Source: Antitrichia curtipendula (Eukaryota > Streptophyta > Bryopsida > Hypnales > Leucodontaceae). From it: a stretch of DNA of 64,000 nt. Under the pieces are notes generated by a model. The model worked only from the letters and a program-made list of their open reading frames with translations, searched no databases and was not told where the DNA came from. The position numbers and the translations under genes are program-made. Of this stretch, positions 45,501 to 56,826 are shown one piece after another. The stretch spans positions 14,384,001 through 14,448,000 of the forward strand of contig OX579639.1 in the NCBI GenBank assembly GCA_951230915.1, read 5' to 3'. The first letter of the stretch is position 1. Each line of letters starts with the position of its first letter.

Positions 45501-48404
45501 TCCTCTAAACTAAGCTAGGTTAAGAGTCTTGACAGCTAAAGAATGTTAACCTCAAAATGCTTGGAAAACACTCTCGACTGTCAGTTGCTAGTCTGGCGCA
45601 CATAATGCATTCTTTGGAGCTTTGAAAATCTGATTTCCCATCGAGAAGATCTGTTACATCAAACTACTCTAGCTATACCACAGTACATTGCAATCTAAAC
45701 TGATCTAAAATGAAGCCTTCCAGCTTTGATGAAACCTTTAAGATTTGGGTGATTTTGGCTCCTTTCTTAAACCTTATCAACTGCAGAATGGTTTGAAAAA
45801 CACTCTTACCTACCTGCCTGTGTGATAATACTCAGTTCACTCAACCCCTTCTCTTCACCACCGAAAACCTCCCCAGCGAGGAAGCAGAGTTCACCGAAGC
45901 ATCAGCGCAGTGCACCGTTTCCACCATGGATGGAGAGGTCCCAATCCGGGCGCCATCCCCCCCACAAACGCCAGCGCAACCTTCACCACCATCGCCACCG
46001 TCACCATCACCACTCCCATCGGAGGACCATAATTCTCCTGGTGGTCGAGACTTGCTGAAACTACCGTCGCCATTGGAGGAGCCTGAGACGTTTCCTTGCC
46101 GAGATTTGCCGATGCTGCGAGTGTCGTCTTCGCCACGACTGATGGGGATGTTGTTGCAGCCGCCGCCGCCGGAGGAGCCTGCCAGCAATTCCTGCAAGCA
46201 GGTGAAGGTGCATCACGTGGTGAAGCCGACGCTGCGCAAGAGGAGACGAAGTGCTTCCGGGTCGGGCTTGTCGGCCATGTTGCTCAAAGTGGTGAGAGTG
46301 CCGGAGGAAGGGACCATTGTCACCAGAAGGTTCGTGGAGTCGCCGGAGTGGGGGCAGATGGACAGTCCGGGTGGGGTGGATCATGGAATCGGAAGGGAGA
46401 ACGGCGGATCTGGTGTTTGTGAATCGGAGCCTGAGGATGCGGTAAGTGTGGAATCTTTCTCTCAAATGCAAGGTATGAGATTTTGGGGGTGGAATTTCAC
46501 AACTTACCATGGGGAACATGGCATCCACTATAAGAAACCCGTGTTTTCCAATGTCATAAGCAGACGGATTTTATTGGGGAACATGGCATCCACTATAAGA
46601 AACCCGTGTTTTCCAATGTCATAAGCAGACGGATTTTATTGGAAAACCGATGTAACAACTTGTGTTTTTATGTCAACAGTGATGTTCAATACAACATCTT
46701 TTGTGACGTCCAATAAAAACATGAGTTGTTACATTGGATGTCCAACAAAATCCGTCTCCTTAAACACGAATTTCTTATATTGTTTTGATTTTTGCACTCA
46801 CAACTAGAATCTTTTGGGAGAATTTTGCAACGGGGGGAGGATTTTTCACTCACAGTTTGAATTGATCACATGGATTTTGAGGCAAATTTCTAAAACAGGA
46901 AGAGAATGGTATTGATTTTTTTAATTCACAGCTAGAATCCATTCAGTAAATGAACCCACAATGCACTTGACTGTGTTCCCATTCTACAGAAATTTTGCCC
47001 AATTTTGAGGCAAATTCTCACCGCTGGTGTATTGTGAGTCGGTGTGGAACCACCACAAGCATTGAAATTCATTTGTAAAACTCAGCTCAAACTTGAGATA
47101 GTGGCTGTTAAGGGGCGGCAAGACAATTGGTGTCACTATTTATTTTGCTTCAAAGAATCTGTTAATACCTAGTTGACCTTCAAAATGATCTCTAATTAAT
47201 GAGTATTACTTGTTTTTAAATGATCTGCTCTAGAGGGAAATTTCAAGGGGGGAAAATTCTAGATTTAGTAGTAGAAAATCTCCCCTAAAGTATTCAGATG
47301 AAATTGTCAATAGTAAAGCCAAAAGCCATTTCAGGTCATTTGTAATGTGTACCTGGTTAAGATGGTAATCATGTGACTAGGATTTCGTAGAAATACTATT
47401 GCATAACATTAAGAACCAATGCTAGAGCTCACCTTTTATGATTATTGCTTCTTTTTTTCCATGGAATATCCTATGTTTAAGTAGCTATTCTTTGTAATAA
47501 GAGACTTGGTTTCACAGTTCGACATTTGCTTTCCTAGGTTCTCAATATGAAACCTTCATCCTAGCTTTTTAACCTTGCTAGTTGCTGATGGGTTGATTGA
47601 CTTCTGATGATGGATTAGGTCAAATCAACATACTCCAAGTTTGTCGACATTGAGATTGATCCTGGACATGGTTGTGTGGAGCTTGTCCAACATTCCAAAG
47701 ACATCTATCTTGACAACACCGTGGATAATATAGGTGGGTCCATTTTCAACATGTACAAAAAAAAATTGAAACCCATTAATAACTAGCAATTAATCAATAG
47801 TGCATTGCATCCATTGTTGATTTGGTAAGAATAAATAACCACTGATTGTTCAATCTTGTTGAAGCTTTGTGGATCAATTGCCCCACCTTCTACAAAGAGT
47901 TTTGATAAGCAATATGTGAAACCCCAAAACTAAGGTGACATGAATGAGAAGAACGTACCAAAATGAGTTCTAAATTAGAAGGTTGTGTTCAATTCTTGAT
48001 TCAGAAAAAACGACCTTGTTTGTGGCTTTGTCATTAATTCTGACATTAATTTCTCCTTTTGTGGCAATCGTGGTGTGAAGGCTGGAAACGACACCCACAG
48101 GCAGCTTTCTTCGAGAGGCAATTCAGGAACAGTCCCAGACGTCTGCCTCCTGTGAAAATCAATACTTGTTCAGTATACGAAGGAAAAGCAAGAGCAAGGA
48201 AAAGCAAGACGATTCGAAGAGGAAGGATGAACTCCTACGACTTGGACACTTTGAAAGGTGAGTGCTTCCACCATCACTTGAATCCCATCTAATGTTACTG
48301 ATCTCATCTAATTGCAAACACTTTGAACCCGACTTTTGAATAATAATACAAGGAAGAGCCACCAGTATTCCAAAGAAAAGTGGAATATTCTAGTTTTGGG
48401 TTAA
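42600..48404 (+). CDS. Unrecognised 768-aa, mostly disordered protein (7 exons)
   Basis: Exons 42600-43002, 43227-43598, 44538-45139, 45836-46441, 47619-47733, 48101-48257 and 48353-48404 (stop included) total 2307 nt, with matching phase at all six GT-AG introns. No known domain is recognised. Residues 1-134 are Ser/Arg/Ala-rich. Residues 135-258 include KKLDKYAVAKIAASLFHSPG, then a basic patch (RRAEKKRNHKH). Residues 259-459 are acidic and Pro-rich, with a poly-Glu run. Residues 460-661 carry a PSPPSPPSP tract, a basic KPTLRKRRRS motif (possible nuclear signal) and a hydrophobic LSAMLLKVVRVPEEGTIVTR stretch. Exon 5 (662-699) is compact: KFVDIEIDPGHGCVELVQHS. The C-terminus is Lys/Arg-rich and ends KEKWNILVLG. 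The composition suggests a nuclear or cytoskeletal regulatory protein, but that is inference. The start is uncertain: an in-frame ATG at 42486 lies inside repeated DNA. Introns 3 and 4 contain transposon remnants. Confidence 0.72.
45361..45470 (+). mobile_element. T-family left-end fragment T4 in intron 3 of the 768-aa gene
   Basis: AGGTAGGAGGTCCATAAAGC after TA 45359-45360, then GAGAGCTG and TTTTTCAGTAAATTTT as in T2. The right end is missing. Confidence 0.7.
46511..46640. repeat. Perfect 65-bp tandem duplication
   Basis: 46511-46575 and 46576-46640 are identical base for base. The unit carries the left end of the CACTA-like element plus 15 bp of flank. Confidence 0.97.
46526..46782 (+). 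mobile_element. CACTA-like miniature element in intron 4 of the 768-aa gene
   Basis: Starts CACTATAAGAAACCCGTG (also at 46591 in the second tandem copy) and ends with the inverse of CAATATAAGAAATTCGTG. Sub-terminal arms GATGTAACAACTTGTGTTTT/AATGTAACAACTCATGTTTT also pair. CACTA..AAGAAA termini are typical of plant CMC/EnSpm elements. Confidence 0.75.
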
Positions 48405-48727
48405 TCCACACTGGATAGACTTAAGAATGTAGTTCAATGCAAAATAAAATGCAATAATTTTCAATGTCATGTATACTTGAGCTGTACCCTCCTCACGTGT
48501 AATTGAAAAAGGTTGGAAAGACCTTGGAGAAACATTCAAATTGACATGAAGCTAGAAAGCAAGGCAACACTCGAAAAACATAAAAGCAATACCAAGAAAC
48601 TCTTATATGTTTTCCAGACAAATTATGCGATGGAAATATGATTCAGATCAATTCCAGTGATTCCCTACAAAAATAGGGAATTAGAGGATCTTCACAAGTG
48701 TGAGAAGTTCACATCCTCAGGTATTTT

Positions 48728-48763
48728 GGGTTTTTAGGGTTTAGGGTTTTAGGGTTTAGGGTT
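48728..48763. repeat. Interstitial telomere-like (TTTAGGG)-type repeat
   Basis: About five TTTAGGG or TTTTAGGG units in a row, the plant telomere repeat. It lies just upstream of the 209-aa gene, where such motifs (telo-boxes) often occur near transcription starts. A shorter run (TTAGGGTTAGGGTT) lies at 13651-13664. Confidence 0.8.
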
Positions 48764-49099
48764 AAAAACAACTTCCTCATGGGGATGTCTGCAAAGAAAT
48801 CGGCTTCTCGTAAAGCTTCGCCATCCTCACCAGGTGTCTTTGCCGAGATCCCATTTTGTTGGTCCTGGAGCCAAGCGAAGGAGACTTTGTTTATATCCAT
48901 AAAAGTTACCCTGCTGCGGAAGTTTGAGTACTTATCATCTTTGGTGGCATTGTTCCTGCGTGCAGAGTATTTGAAGACGACAAATTCAATTAATGCTCTT
49001 GCACAAACAGACCCAACCACAGACACAGCAAAACCAAAACCAAAAGCAGTAGCATCACCACCACCTCCATCTCTTCCTGCTCCTCCTCCTCCAGCCAAA

Positions 49100-50615
49100 A
49101 TGGATTCCATTCTCAGCACTCGGGAGAGATCGCGCACGTTTGTGTCCCGTCTCCAAGCACCCAGCTCAGGAGCCTTCTCTTACGTCGACGTCGACGTGTA
49201 CCGGCCTTGCTCGGTGTCCATTCTTTCCAACCCTTCCTTCTCCAGTTCCCACCAAGACAAGCTTTGGGAGGAGCAAGCCGAAATCTACTCGAGCGGCGGA
49301 CGCGGAACTCCGGGTCGGGACGACGACGACGACAAAGTGCGGGTGAGTGAGACGCTCTCTCTCTCTCGCCATTCAGTCCACAAACAAGGCTCATGTATTT
49401 TCTTCATGACTCTTCTTTTCAATCACTCAAGCCGGATGTTATGTTGTGCTTGAAAAAGAAGAGTCACGAATTTGTGATTTTTTTGAGGGATGAAATCCGG
49501 ATTTTCTTTTGGATTCACAACATTTTTTCTTCATGACTCTTTGTTACCGGAATTCATTCCTTAAAAAATCTAGGAACAATGCATCTCTTATATCTTAGAT
49601 TTCAGTTGAATTGAAAAGCCTTTCTAAAATCTCGCGGCATCAGAGAAGGAATAAATTTTAGAACATCTTAGTTTGGTGACTTTTGCTAATGCCACACTTA
49701 ACACTCCTAAGCGCTTTGAGCGATGTCCATAATTTGGATTATTATGAATAGAGTGCTTCATGACAATGTTTCATCTATAGTACCTTCTTATTCATCCCTA
49801 GCATTTCTTAAAATTCTTAAAAAGATCATCTTTTCTTCATGACCAATTTGGTTGTTCAAATAAAATAAAATATTTGAACAAAGATATAAGCAATAATGTA
49901 CCATGTGGAGTTAATAATAGGTCATGACCAACTCTAAACATCCTATATTAAACCCAAAATTGAAAAGCTTGTTAGAATTAATTGTAAAGCGTGTGCAATG
50001 CATGACTAAGAGTTGGAGTTTGAGAAAAAAACAGCAGGACAAAATTCTTAACCTTGGAGCACCCAAACCGGGGTCTTATGGAGTTTGGTGTTGTGTGTTT
50101 CCTTTTGTACTATTCTTAGCTAAACCTTGACCTCTTGACACCACTATTACGACGAGGGAGGACCTTTAATTCTATCGTTTCTCCAAAGAACCCTTGCTTA
50201 CCAAATGTTCAACTTTTGCTCAATTTAGGTGGGAGACAAGGCCATTGTCGCCGCACAACCCACACCCGGCCTACCTCAAACGCTCCTATTCAACCTCCAT
50301 CACTCTCCGTTGCCCGGATTCGGAAGTATGCATCATCAACAACATGAACAACATCCGGGGGGCTTCAGCAACTCGTCGTTGCGAAGATCCGCATTGGGGA
50401 GCAGCAGCTTGAGATCGCCATCATCGGAGAGCGGCCATTTCATGCAACAAATCATGTCGAAAATCCGCGGAAGCTCTCCCAAACGAGTATCGTCGTCGTC
50501 ATCAGCAACGACGATAGCATCAAGAGCGGGATCCTGCCCCACATCCCAGTTGGAAATCGCCAAGCGACGCAATCCGTGGAGCAGCTGCATCTGTTTCTCG
50601 GTCAAGTCTTCATGA
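49100..50615 (+). CDS. Unrecognised Ser-rich protein (2 exons, 209 aa)
   Basis: Exon 1 49100-49342 and exon 2 50229-50615 (stop included) join in phase 0 across an 886-bp GT-AG intron (cgg|gtgagt ... tttag|gtggga). No domain is recognised. The N-terminus has MDSILSTRERSRTFVSRLQA and FSYVDVDVYRPCSVSIL, followed by an acidic DDDDD run. The second exon is His/Gln- then Ser-rich (SLRSPSSESGHFMQQIM) and ends with a Cys-containing tail WSSCICFSVKSS. The reading frame stays open upstream to an ATG at 48779, which would add 107 residues including a PPPPSLPAPPPP tract. I prefer 49100 because the upstream part starts beside telomere-like repeats and looks like 5' UTR. It lies ~700 bp downstream of the 768-aa gene on the same strand. 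Confidence 0.62.
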
Positions 50616-51192
50616 TTGATGATTTAACTAAAAGCTTCTGTGGATTGATGGCAAAAATCTGAGATCATGTGCGGCGACGGAGTGACTTGGAAAGAATGCC
50701 AAATTACGTTGCGAATTTGTGTGAAGGAGAATGGTGGGTTTGTTTTTTCTTGGACTCTGCGTCATCGGCGGCGGAGGCGAGGCAAGGCGAGTCGAGTCTC
50801 ACACTTGTATTTTTAAAAGCACTTGCTTCGGATTGTGTACTTTAGATTGACCCATACTGGACAGTGGCCTATAAGAGAAGTACACACAGATTTATCCTAC
50901 AATTAGTGTGTGTGTGATGCACACACACTAATTTTTCAACATCACATCAGTATGTTTAAATTAGCGTAGGTTGAAATATTACTCTGTGTTGCTGCGTCGT
51001 ACCTGGACTGGCAGTGTTAGCAGGCTGATGAGGTTTGCTTTGTATTTTTATTTGCAATGAACTCTCTTTCATTTGTGTCAAAAAATAAAATAAACTATAT
51101 TACTCAGGTATTTCCATTTTCCGTAGAGCGGCTGTCATTTGTTTCTTTGTTGAGAGTCTTGAGGTGAGATAGTGATGATCTTGCAGTGGGTG
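50616..51192. other. 3' flank of the 209-aa gene
   Basis: Contains a perfect hairpin at 50902-50932. A CGGCGGCGGAGGCGAGGCAA stretch (~50766) is GC-rich. No further exon is supported. Confidence 0.5.
50902..50932. repeat. Perfect 13-bp-arm palindrome
   Basis: ATTAGTGTGTGTG, 5-nt loop, then its complement. It lies in the likely 3' region of the 209-aa gene. Confidence 0.9.
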
Positions 51193-51194
51193 TA

Positions 51195-51496
51195 AGGTAG
51201 GAGTCTCATAAACCGACCATCTAAGAGCTGTTTGCCATTTCGGGGAAGCTAAACTGCTTGAAACAATTTTCAGTAAATTTTAGTAGGAAGAAAAATGGAA
51301 TTCGCATCTAACCCAAGTCGTTTTATATTTTTTGGACCTCTGTGGAATTAGTTATGAATTTTTGAAGTTGAGATCCAGTGGTCACTAAAAGCGACCACCC
51401 CTTGAAATGTACATTGTTGGTACATGGAAGAAAGTAAAATGTACCTCTGGACTATGATCGGTTTTACAGCCCGGTTGGTTTATGAGCCTCCTACCT
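51195..51496 (+). mobile_element. T-family element T2, intact (302 bp)
   Basis: Inverted ends AGGTAGGAGTCTCATAAACC and the inverse of AGGTAGGAGGCTCATAAACC, flanked by TA at 51193-51194 and 51497-51498. This is the reference copy of the family. No ORF. A TA flank is compatible with a Tc1/mariner-type origin, but other origins are possible. Confidence 0.88.
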
Positions 51497-51551
51497 TACT
51501 TTGAATCCAAAAAATTGGAATTGCTACTATCAAGAAGTTAAATCTTGTTAA

Positions 51552-51760
51552 CCTCTAAAGTTTTTTTTACTGTGTTTTCACCAAAAACGTTCCAAAACTG
51601 CCATTTGTAGTACAAGTACCAAATTTTAGAAAACACACACACTTTTGGACACATGTAACTGTGGGATCTTGTAGTACATGGGATTGAGAAGATGTGGAAA
51701 AAATTTCAGAAATTTTCACTTAGTAGATTGCAAGATATTAGCATTTGAAGGGAGAATGCT
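51552..51760 (-). mobile_element. Element C4, inverted end fragment
   Basis: CCTCTAAAG after TTAA 51548-51551, then the reverse complement of the right third of C1 (AACTGCCATTT, GGACACATGTAACTGTGG). It breaks off near a GCATAGAGC-type short repeat at 51770-51800. Confidence 0.7.
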
Positions 51761-52279
51761 ACCGCATGAGCATGGAGCGTAGAGCGCAGAGCATAGAGCA
51801 AGGATTTGAAGTAATTTTTTTATTTTAATTTTAGAGTTTAGAAATGTGAAGACCTATGACCGCAATTGTTGAGGACCTAAAACCGTGCAAGAAACAGGTG
51901 CATACAATTTGAGTGGATGTCAAGCCAAAATAATTCAACTAATCTAATTTGACTCTTGAGTCCTCTATATTGCATGTAATGTTCATATTGAACTTATTAC
52001 ACAATAGAAGTATAAAGAATACCTTAGTTTGAATTGGAAATCAATGAAATAAAAACAAACATCAAGTGTATCAATCTTCCTACTAAAATCTAAGTTATGA
52101 TGAATTGATGAAAACTAAAACCTAATAGATGAAGATGAAAGAGGAAGTCTATAGATTTGTCAACACTATTTACTAATGATATATATGGCAATAATATATG
52201 GCATTAAAAAAAAAAAAAAAAAAAATAATAATAATAATAAATAAATAAAAATAAAAAATAAAAAATAAAATAAAAAATA

Positions 52280-52319
<40 letters not shown>

Positions 52320-53684
52320 GCCATATATCTTTAAATGAAGTTGTTTGTTTATTTTGTTTGTTGTTGTGAGATCTCCAAAATTGTGCATCTCCTATCACAT
52401 TTTTAGTATTGTGAGAAAGTTCTCTATGAAGAGGGGGTGTACGGACTTTATTATATGGCGTTTGAACTCACAATAGAAAAGATAATGAATTTTAAAGTTT
52501 TTATGAATTAAAAAATTAGAAAATTACTTTTATTTTTGTTTCATTATATTGTGGCAATGACACACAATTACACTATTATAGTTTGAAATGGCATTTATAT
52601 TACGTACATGTTCTTGTTATTGTGATTTCACTCTTTAGTCAAAAGCTTATTGAATTCTTGAAATTTTAGTATTCCATATGTTTTGATACAATGCATCCCA
52701 TGAATCAATTTGCTTTTACACAATTAGTCTCCATGGTTTGCATAGTAAAGGGAACAACTCTTCACACTAATGAAGTCTTAAAGCACAACTCAAGCTACTA
52801 TTTACAAGATTATAGAGATTTAAAAATAAGGTATATGCAAAATATTTTTTATATACTTTTGTCACTTATAGTATCTTATAAAAAAATTGCTTTGATAGGT
52901 TTAAATAACTTGGATCCTACCAAATATAGTGACGTTGACTTGTTTGGTTTAAATCCTTGTAATGTAGGTTGTTTTTACCTTATGTATATGTATTTTTTCC
53001 TAAACAAAAAATATGTGATCACTTAAATAGATTTGGTTTCAATTTGGAAATACTTGAGTCTCAAATTCTTGGTTCAAGCTTTTATTCGTTGTGCACATTG
53101 ATATTATTAATAAGTAATAACTTCATTCATTATAAACTAAATTTTATCTCTGCAATTGTTTATCCGGGATATAGATTTGGATGACATATGATTAATTTAA
53201 TTCCATCATCAATTACCTTTATTTTTATTGATTATTAGATCATTGACCATATTATTTGATTGAATATGGTCTTTTCGTAAAATTGAAGGTAAGGTATGAT
53301 TGAAGTTAACAACAAAAATTTAAGATTTATTGCATCTTGACTAAGACTATTTTAAAGTTTGAAGCATTTATTAACTACAAGGTATAAATCTATAAGTCTC
53401 TAAAGCAATTAAAATTTAATTTTTTCTTAAAACAAACAAAAATCAACTTGTAGATTCAAAATCCAATTCAATAACAAGAAGGTCAATATTGACTACAAGA
53501 AAGGAACCTTGGCATCCAAAAGACTTTTGTCAAAAACTACATCATTTTAAAAAACATTAAAATAAATATTCCAAGCCATTCTAGCATTGTCAAAGTCCAA
53601 CCTGTTAAATTCTCTCACCAAATCTCAAGCACTAAGATAAATGAACTCAATGACTTGGTTTTACTATAGTGGAGTCTAATAACC
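51761..53684. other. AT-rich intergenic DNA
   Basis: Contains poly-A/AAT runs (52206-52282) and an (AT)n tract. No gene is seen. Confidence 0.5.
52283..52317. repeat. (AT)n microsatellite
   Basis: About 17 AT dinucleotides following A/AAT/AAAT low-complexity DNA. ATATATGGCATT precedes and AATGCCATATAT follows the whole block. Confidence 0.95.
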
Positions 53685-54543
53685 TTACAAATTGCCTATT
53701 GTACCATTCAAAGAATTTTGTATAACATAAAATAGAATTAGCATTTTTTGTCTTGCATAAGTAAGATTTGATTTGTATGCAATTCCAATCAAGTATACTA
53801 ATTTTCAATTTCAAAAAAATAAAACTCCATTTTTAGGGAATTGAATGGTTTTCTTCATTTCATATTCATGATTTTTTACAATAATTGATTGAAAAACATT
53901 GGTGATGAATTTTTAAAAATTGATTGCACAAATATGTAGGAAACACCCATACATACGTCTTTCCTTCAATAAGCATCTCCATAAAAGTTTCAAAATTTCC
54001 TCTATAGAATTACTAATGTTACTCTGCCAAAAATCCAAAATGCCTAAATTTTGTAAATGAATATTTTTGTATGAATTAGATTTTGGCAAATCAATTATAC
54101 CATCATGCCTAATTGTAAAAAATTAGCTGCAGTGTGAAGGTCAAATAGCAAAATCTAATTACAATAAAGTGATATATATTTTACAAAATTTAAGCATGTC
54201 ACCTGAAGAATCAAATCTCTATAGAGGGAATTCTAAAAGTCTTTGAAGATGCTTGTTGAAGGAAATATGTGAGTACGGATGTTTCCTAAATATTTATGCA
54301 ATCAAATTTAAAAAAGTTCATCACCAATGTTTTTCAATCAATTATCATATAAAACCATAAAAATTTAATGATACAAATCAAACAAAAAATTCAACCAAAA
54401 TGGAATTTTGATTTTCTGAAATTGAGAATTGGTATATTTGAGTGGAATTGTATAAGAATTAAATGTTACTTATGCAAGACAAAAATGCCAATTGTATACT
54501 ATATAATGCAAAAAAAATTGAATGACACAATAGGCAATTTGTA
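53685..54543. repeat. Large fold-back repeat (859 bp, ~390-bp arms)
   Basis: Left arm ~53685-54088 and right arm ~54149-54543 are diverged reverse complements: ACAAATTGCCTATTGT, GTCTTGCATAAGTAA, AATTGATTGAAAAACATTGG and TTCCTCTATAGA all recur inverted. A relative of one arm lies at ~16125-16320. Confidence 0.85.
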
Positions 54544-55340
54544 CAAATATTGGACCTGATTGTACAATTGCACTTTTTGCACTAAAGCTCCATCTCAAGT
54601 GTTAGATCCATTTTTATACCATTTCAAATAATCTTTCATTAATTTTAATTTTGTAGAAAAATATGCAATTTTTTAGCCTTTTAGATGTTGTCATTGGTGC
54701 TCATTGAACTCTATTTTGCACCAATAGGTATACTTAACAAGTTGTCAACCACCAAAATTCTACTCAAAATATATGAAAAAAATTAATAATAATTTTATTT
54801 TTTCTTTGTATATTCACTTCATCAACACAATACTAATTTCTATTGTTAGGTCTTTTAAGAGATTTCAGGTTCTATTGATCATATAAAACTAATTTTTATA
54901 TATATAATAATGTCATACCATTATGTATCTTTATATCATTGTTAGCCTCCAACATTTTTTCACTTTAATAATCTTTTTTACTAACTCTTGTTGCACTCCT
55001 TTGTAAATAATTTGTCGACAAGTATCCTTGGAGCTTTTGCAAATTTTTTTTAAATATTTTAAATAATAATTAAATAATATTTTTGTAAATTAAAATTTTG
55101 AATACAACTCTAAAGACTCAAAATGCAATTGCAAGGTTCAATTTTCTTTTTCAATTTTTTGTGTGTATATATATATATATATATGCATATATTTATTTTA
55201 TTTTTACTTAAAAAACAACTGTAACAAGAGCTTAGATTTTATAAAGACCTATTTGGCAGTAGCAATGTCCCTATAGGGACTACCTTGCAACTTTTTGCAA
55301 AAGAATATTTGTTTTGTTTTGTTTTCTTAAATTTATAGTA
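54544..55340. other. AT-rich intergenic DNA, no gene seen
   Basis: Only short low-complexity runs, including an AT tract at 55167-55184. Confidence 0.5.
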
Positions 55341-55531
55341 GAATTGTAGCTATACTTGAGGGTCCTTTGAGACCTTGTCGGCACCAATGGTATTCCAAGG
55401 GGTTCTTGGGTGCATCTGGGAAAAAAATAAATAAATTTTTTTTTTAATTTTTCAGCTGGCACCCAAGGATCCTTGGAATATTGTCGATGCCAATGAGGTC
55501 GCAAAGGGCCTTGAAGTACAGCTACAACTTT
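55341..55531. repeat. Hairpin repeat with ~70-bp arms
   Basis: Left arm ~55343-55413 and right arm ~55457-55529 pair through TTGTAGCT, GGCACCAATG/CATTGGCATC, ATTCCAAGG and CTTGGGTGC. A degenerate third piece (CTACCATTGGTAACGAC) follows at ~55600. Confidence 0.8.
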
Positions 55532-56761
55532 CAATTTTAATTTTTTAGTTTTTAATTTTAATTTAAAAAAAATTTGCAGCTATACCCCAGCCCCTCTAAG
55601 ACTACCATTGGTAACGACACTATTCCCATGGGCCCCTAGGTGCAGTTTTTTTTCTTAAAAGTGTTTCTAAAAATTATTTTTTAAGATTATTTAGTTGTTT
55701 TCGTAAAAATACTACACAACATTTAAAGACTTGAGGTGTAATTGCTAGGTGTTTGTTTTTTTGAAACAAACGGTGAGATTTTGAAAAAAATAAGAATACA
55801 ATTGAGTCTGATTTTCTAGGAAGGATCACTACATTGAAGGTAGGAGGAAAGAATTTCCGCCTAGAAGTGTAAAGCCCACCAATATAAAATACCCTATTTG
55901 AACACAAAGTATTGCTAATTTCAGTTTGCGTGAAGGCATGATGGTCATCACTACTCATTAGTGAAGCTAAAAATGTGAATTTTCCTAGCCATTCTTGCAT
56001 AAATTGTGTCCCTTTAAGCAAAGAGGGAGATTCTAATGGAGTTGATAGTTTTACCGGTGATGAATAATCTGCATCTAGCGCACCAAATTTGCCTTAAAAT
56101 AGTAATCTTTAGAAGGTCCTAAGTTGCATTTAGGGCATGAATGCAAGAAAAATATGTACCAACATTGTCACACTTTCTAGGAGGAATGTCAATGAAAGGT
56201 TCCCCTTAGGAAAGTGTAAGTGTTGTTTTGAAGTAAATAAATAAAATGTAAAACCAACTATTGTTTATGGAGGTTGTAGTTTTTGTCAAGGGCTCATACG
56301 GATGATGTCATTTTCAACAATAATCCTACAGTGAAGGCCTAACTATAATTGCAACTTTCAAAAATGTATGTGACTTTTTTAATGATTTTAATTTTTAAAT
56401 TTTTAAAAATTTTATATTTTTGTTTTTGTTTTTGGATAAGAATATTGAAGGATTCCAAGCCTTATAGGGACCCTGGTCAAAATTGACAAGTATTTTTGAA
56501 GATTGTGTTCTAAGAACAATTTATCTTTGAATAAAAAAAATTTCTTTTATAATTTTTTCTTAAAAAATGTTGTTGGTTCCAAGTCTCATAGTGCATTATT
56601 TGGCACTTGCAACATCTTTACTTGCAACATTAATATTCAAAAATAAAGTATATTGATTTTTGAAATTTTGAAATTACAATGTCATGTTTCTTTTGTATAC
56701 CTTTTTGAACTAATAGAAATCTTTACAAATGATTGCAACATTTTTTTTCAATATGTATATA

Positions 56762-56826
<65 letters not shown>

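Noticed and set aside
46442..46478. Alternative donor of exon 4 at about 46472 (caag|gtatga)
   Set aside because: It would be phase 1, whereas exon 5 needs phase 0; the stronger gcg|gtaagt donor at 46441 fits.
48709..49137. 142-codon antisense ORF upstream of the 209-aa gene
   Set aside because: Begins within exon 1 antisense and runs into telomere-like repeats (TLNPKTLNPK); a shadow.
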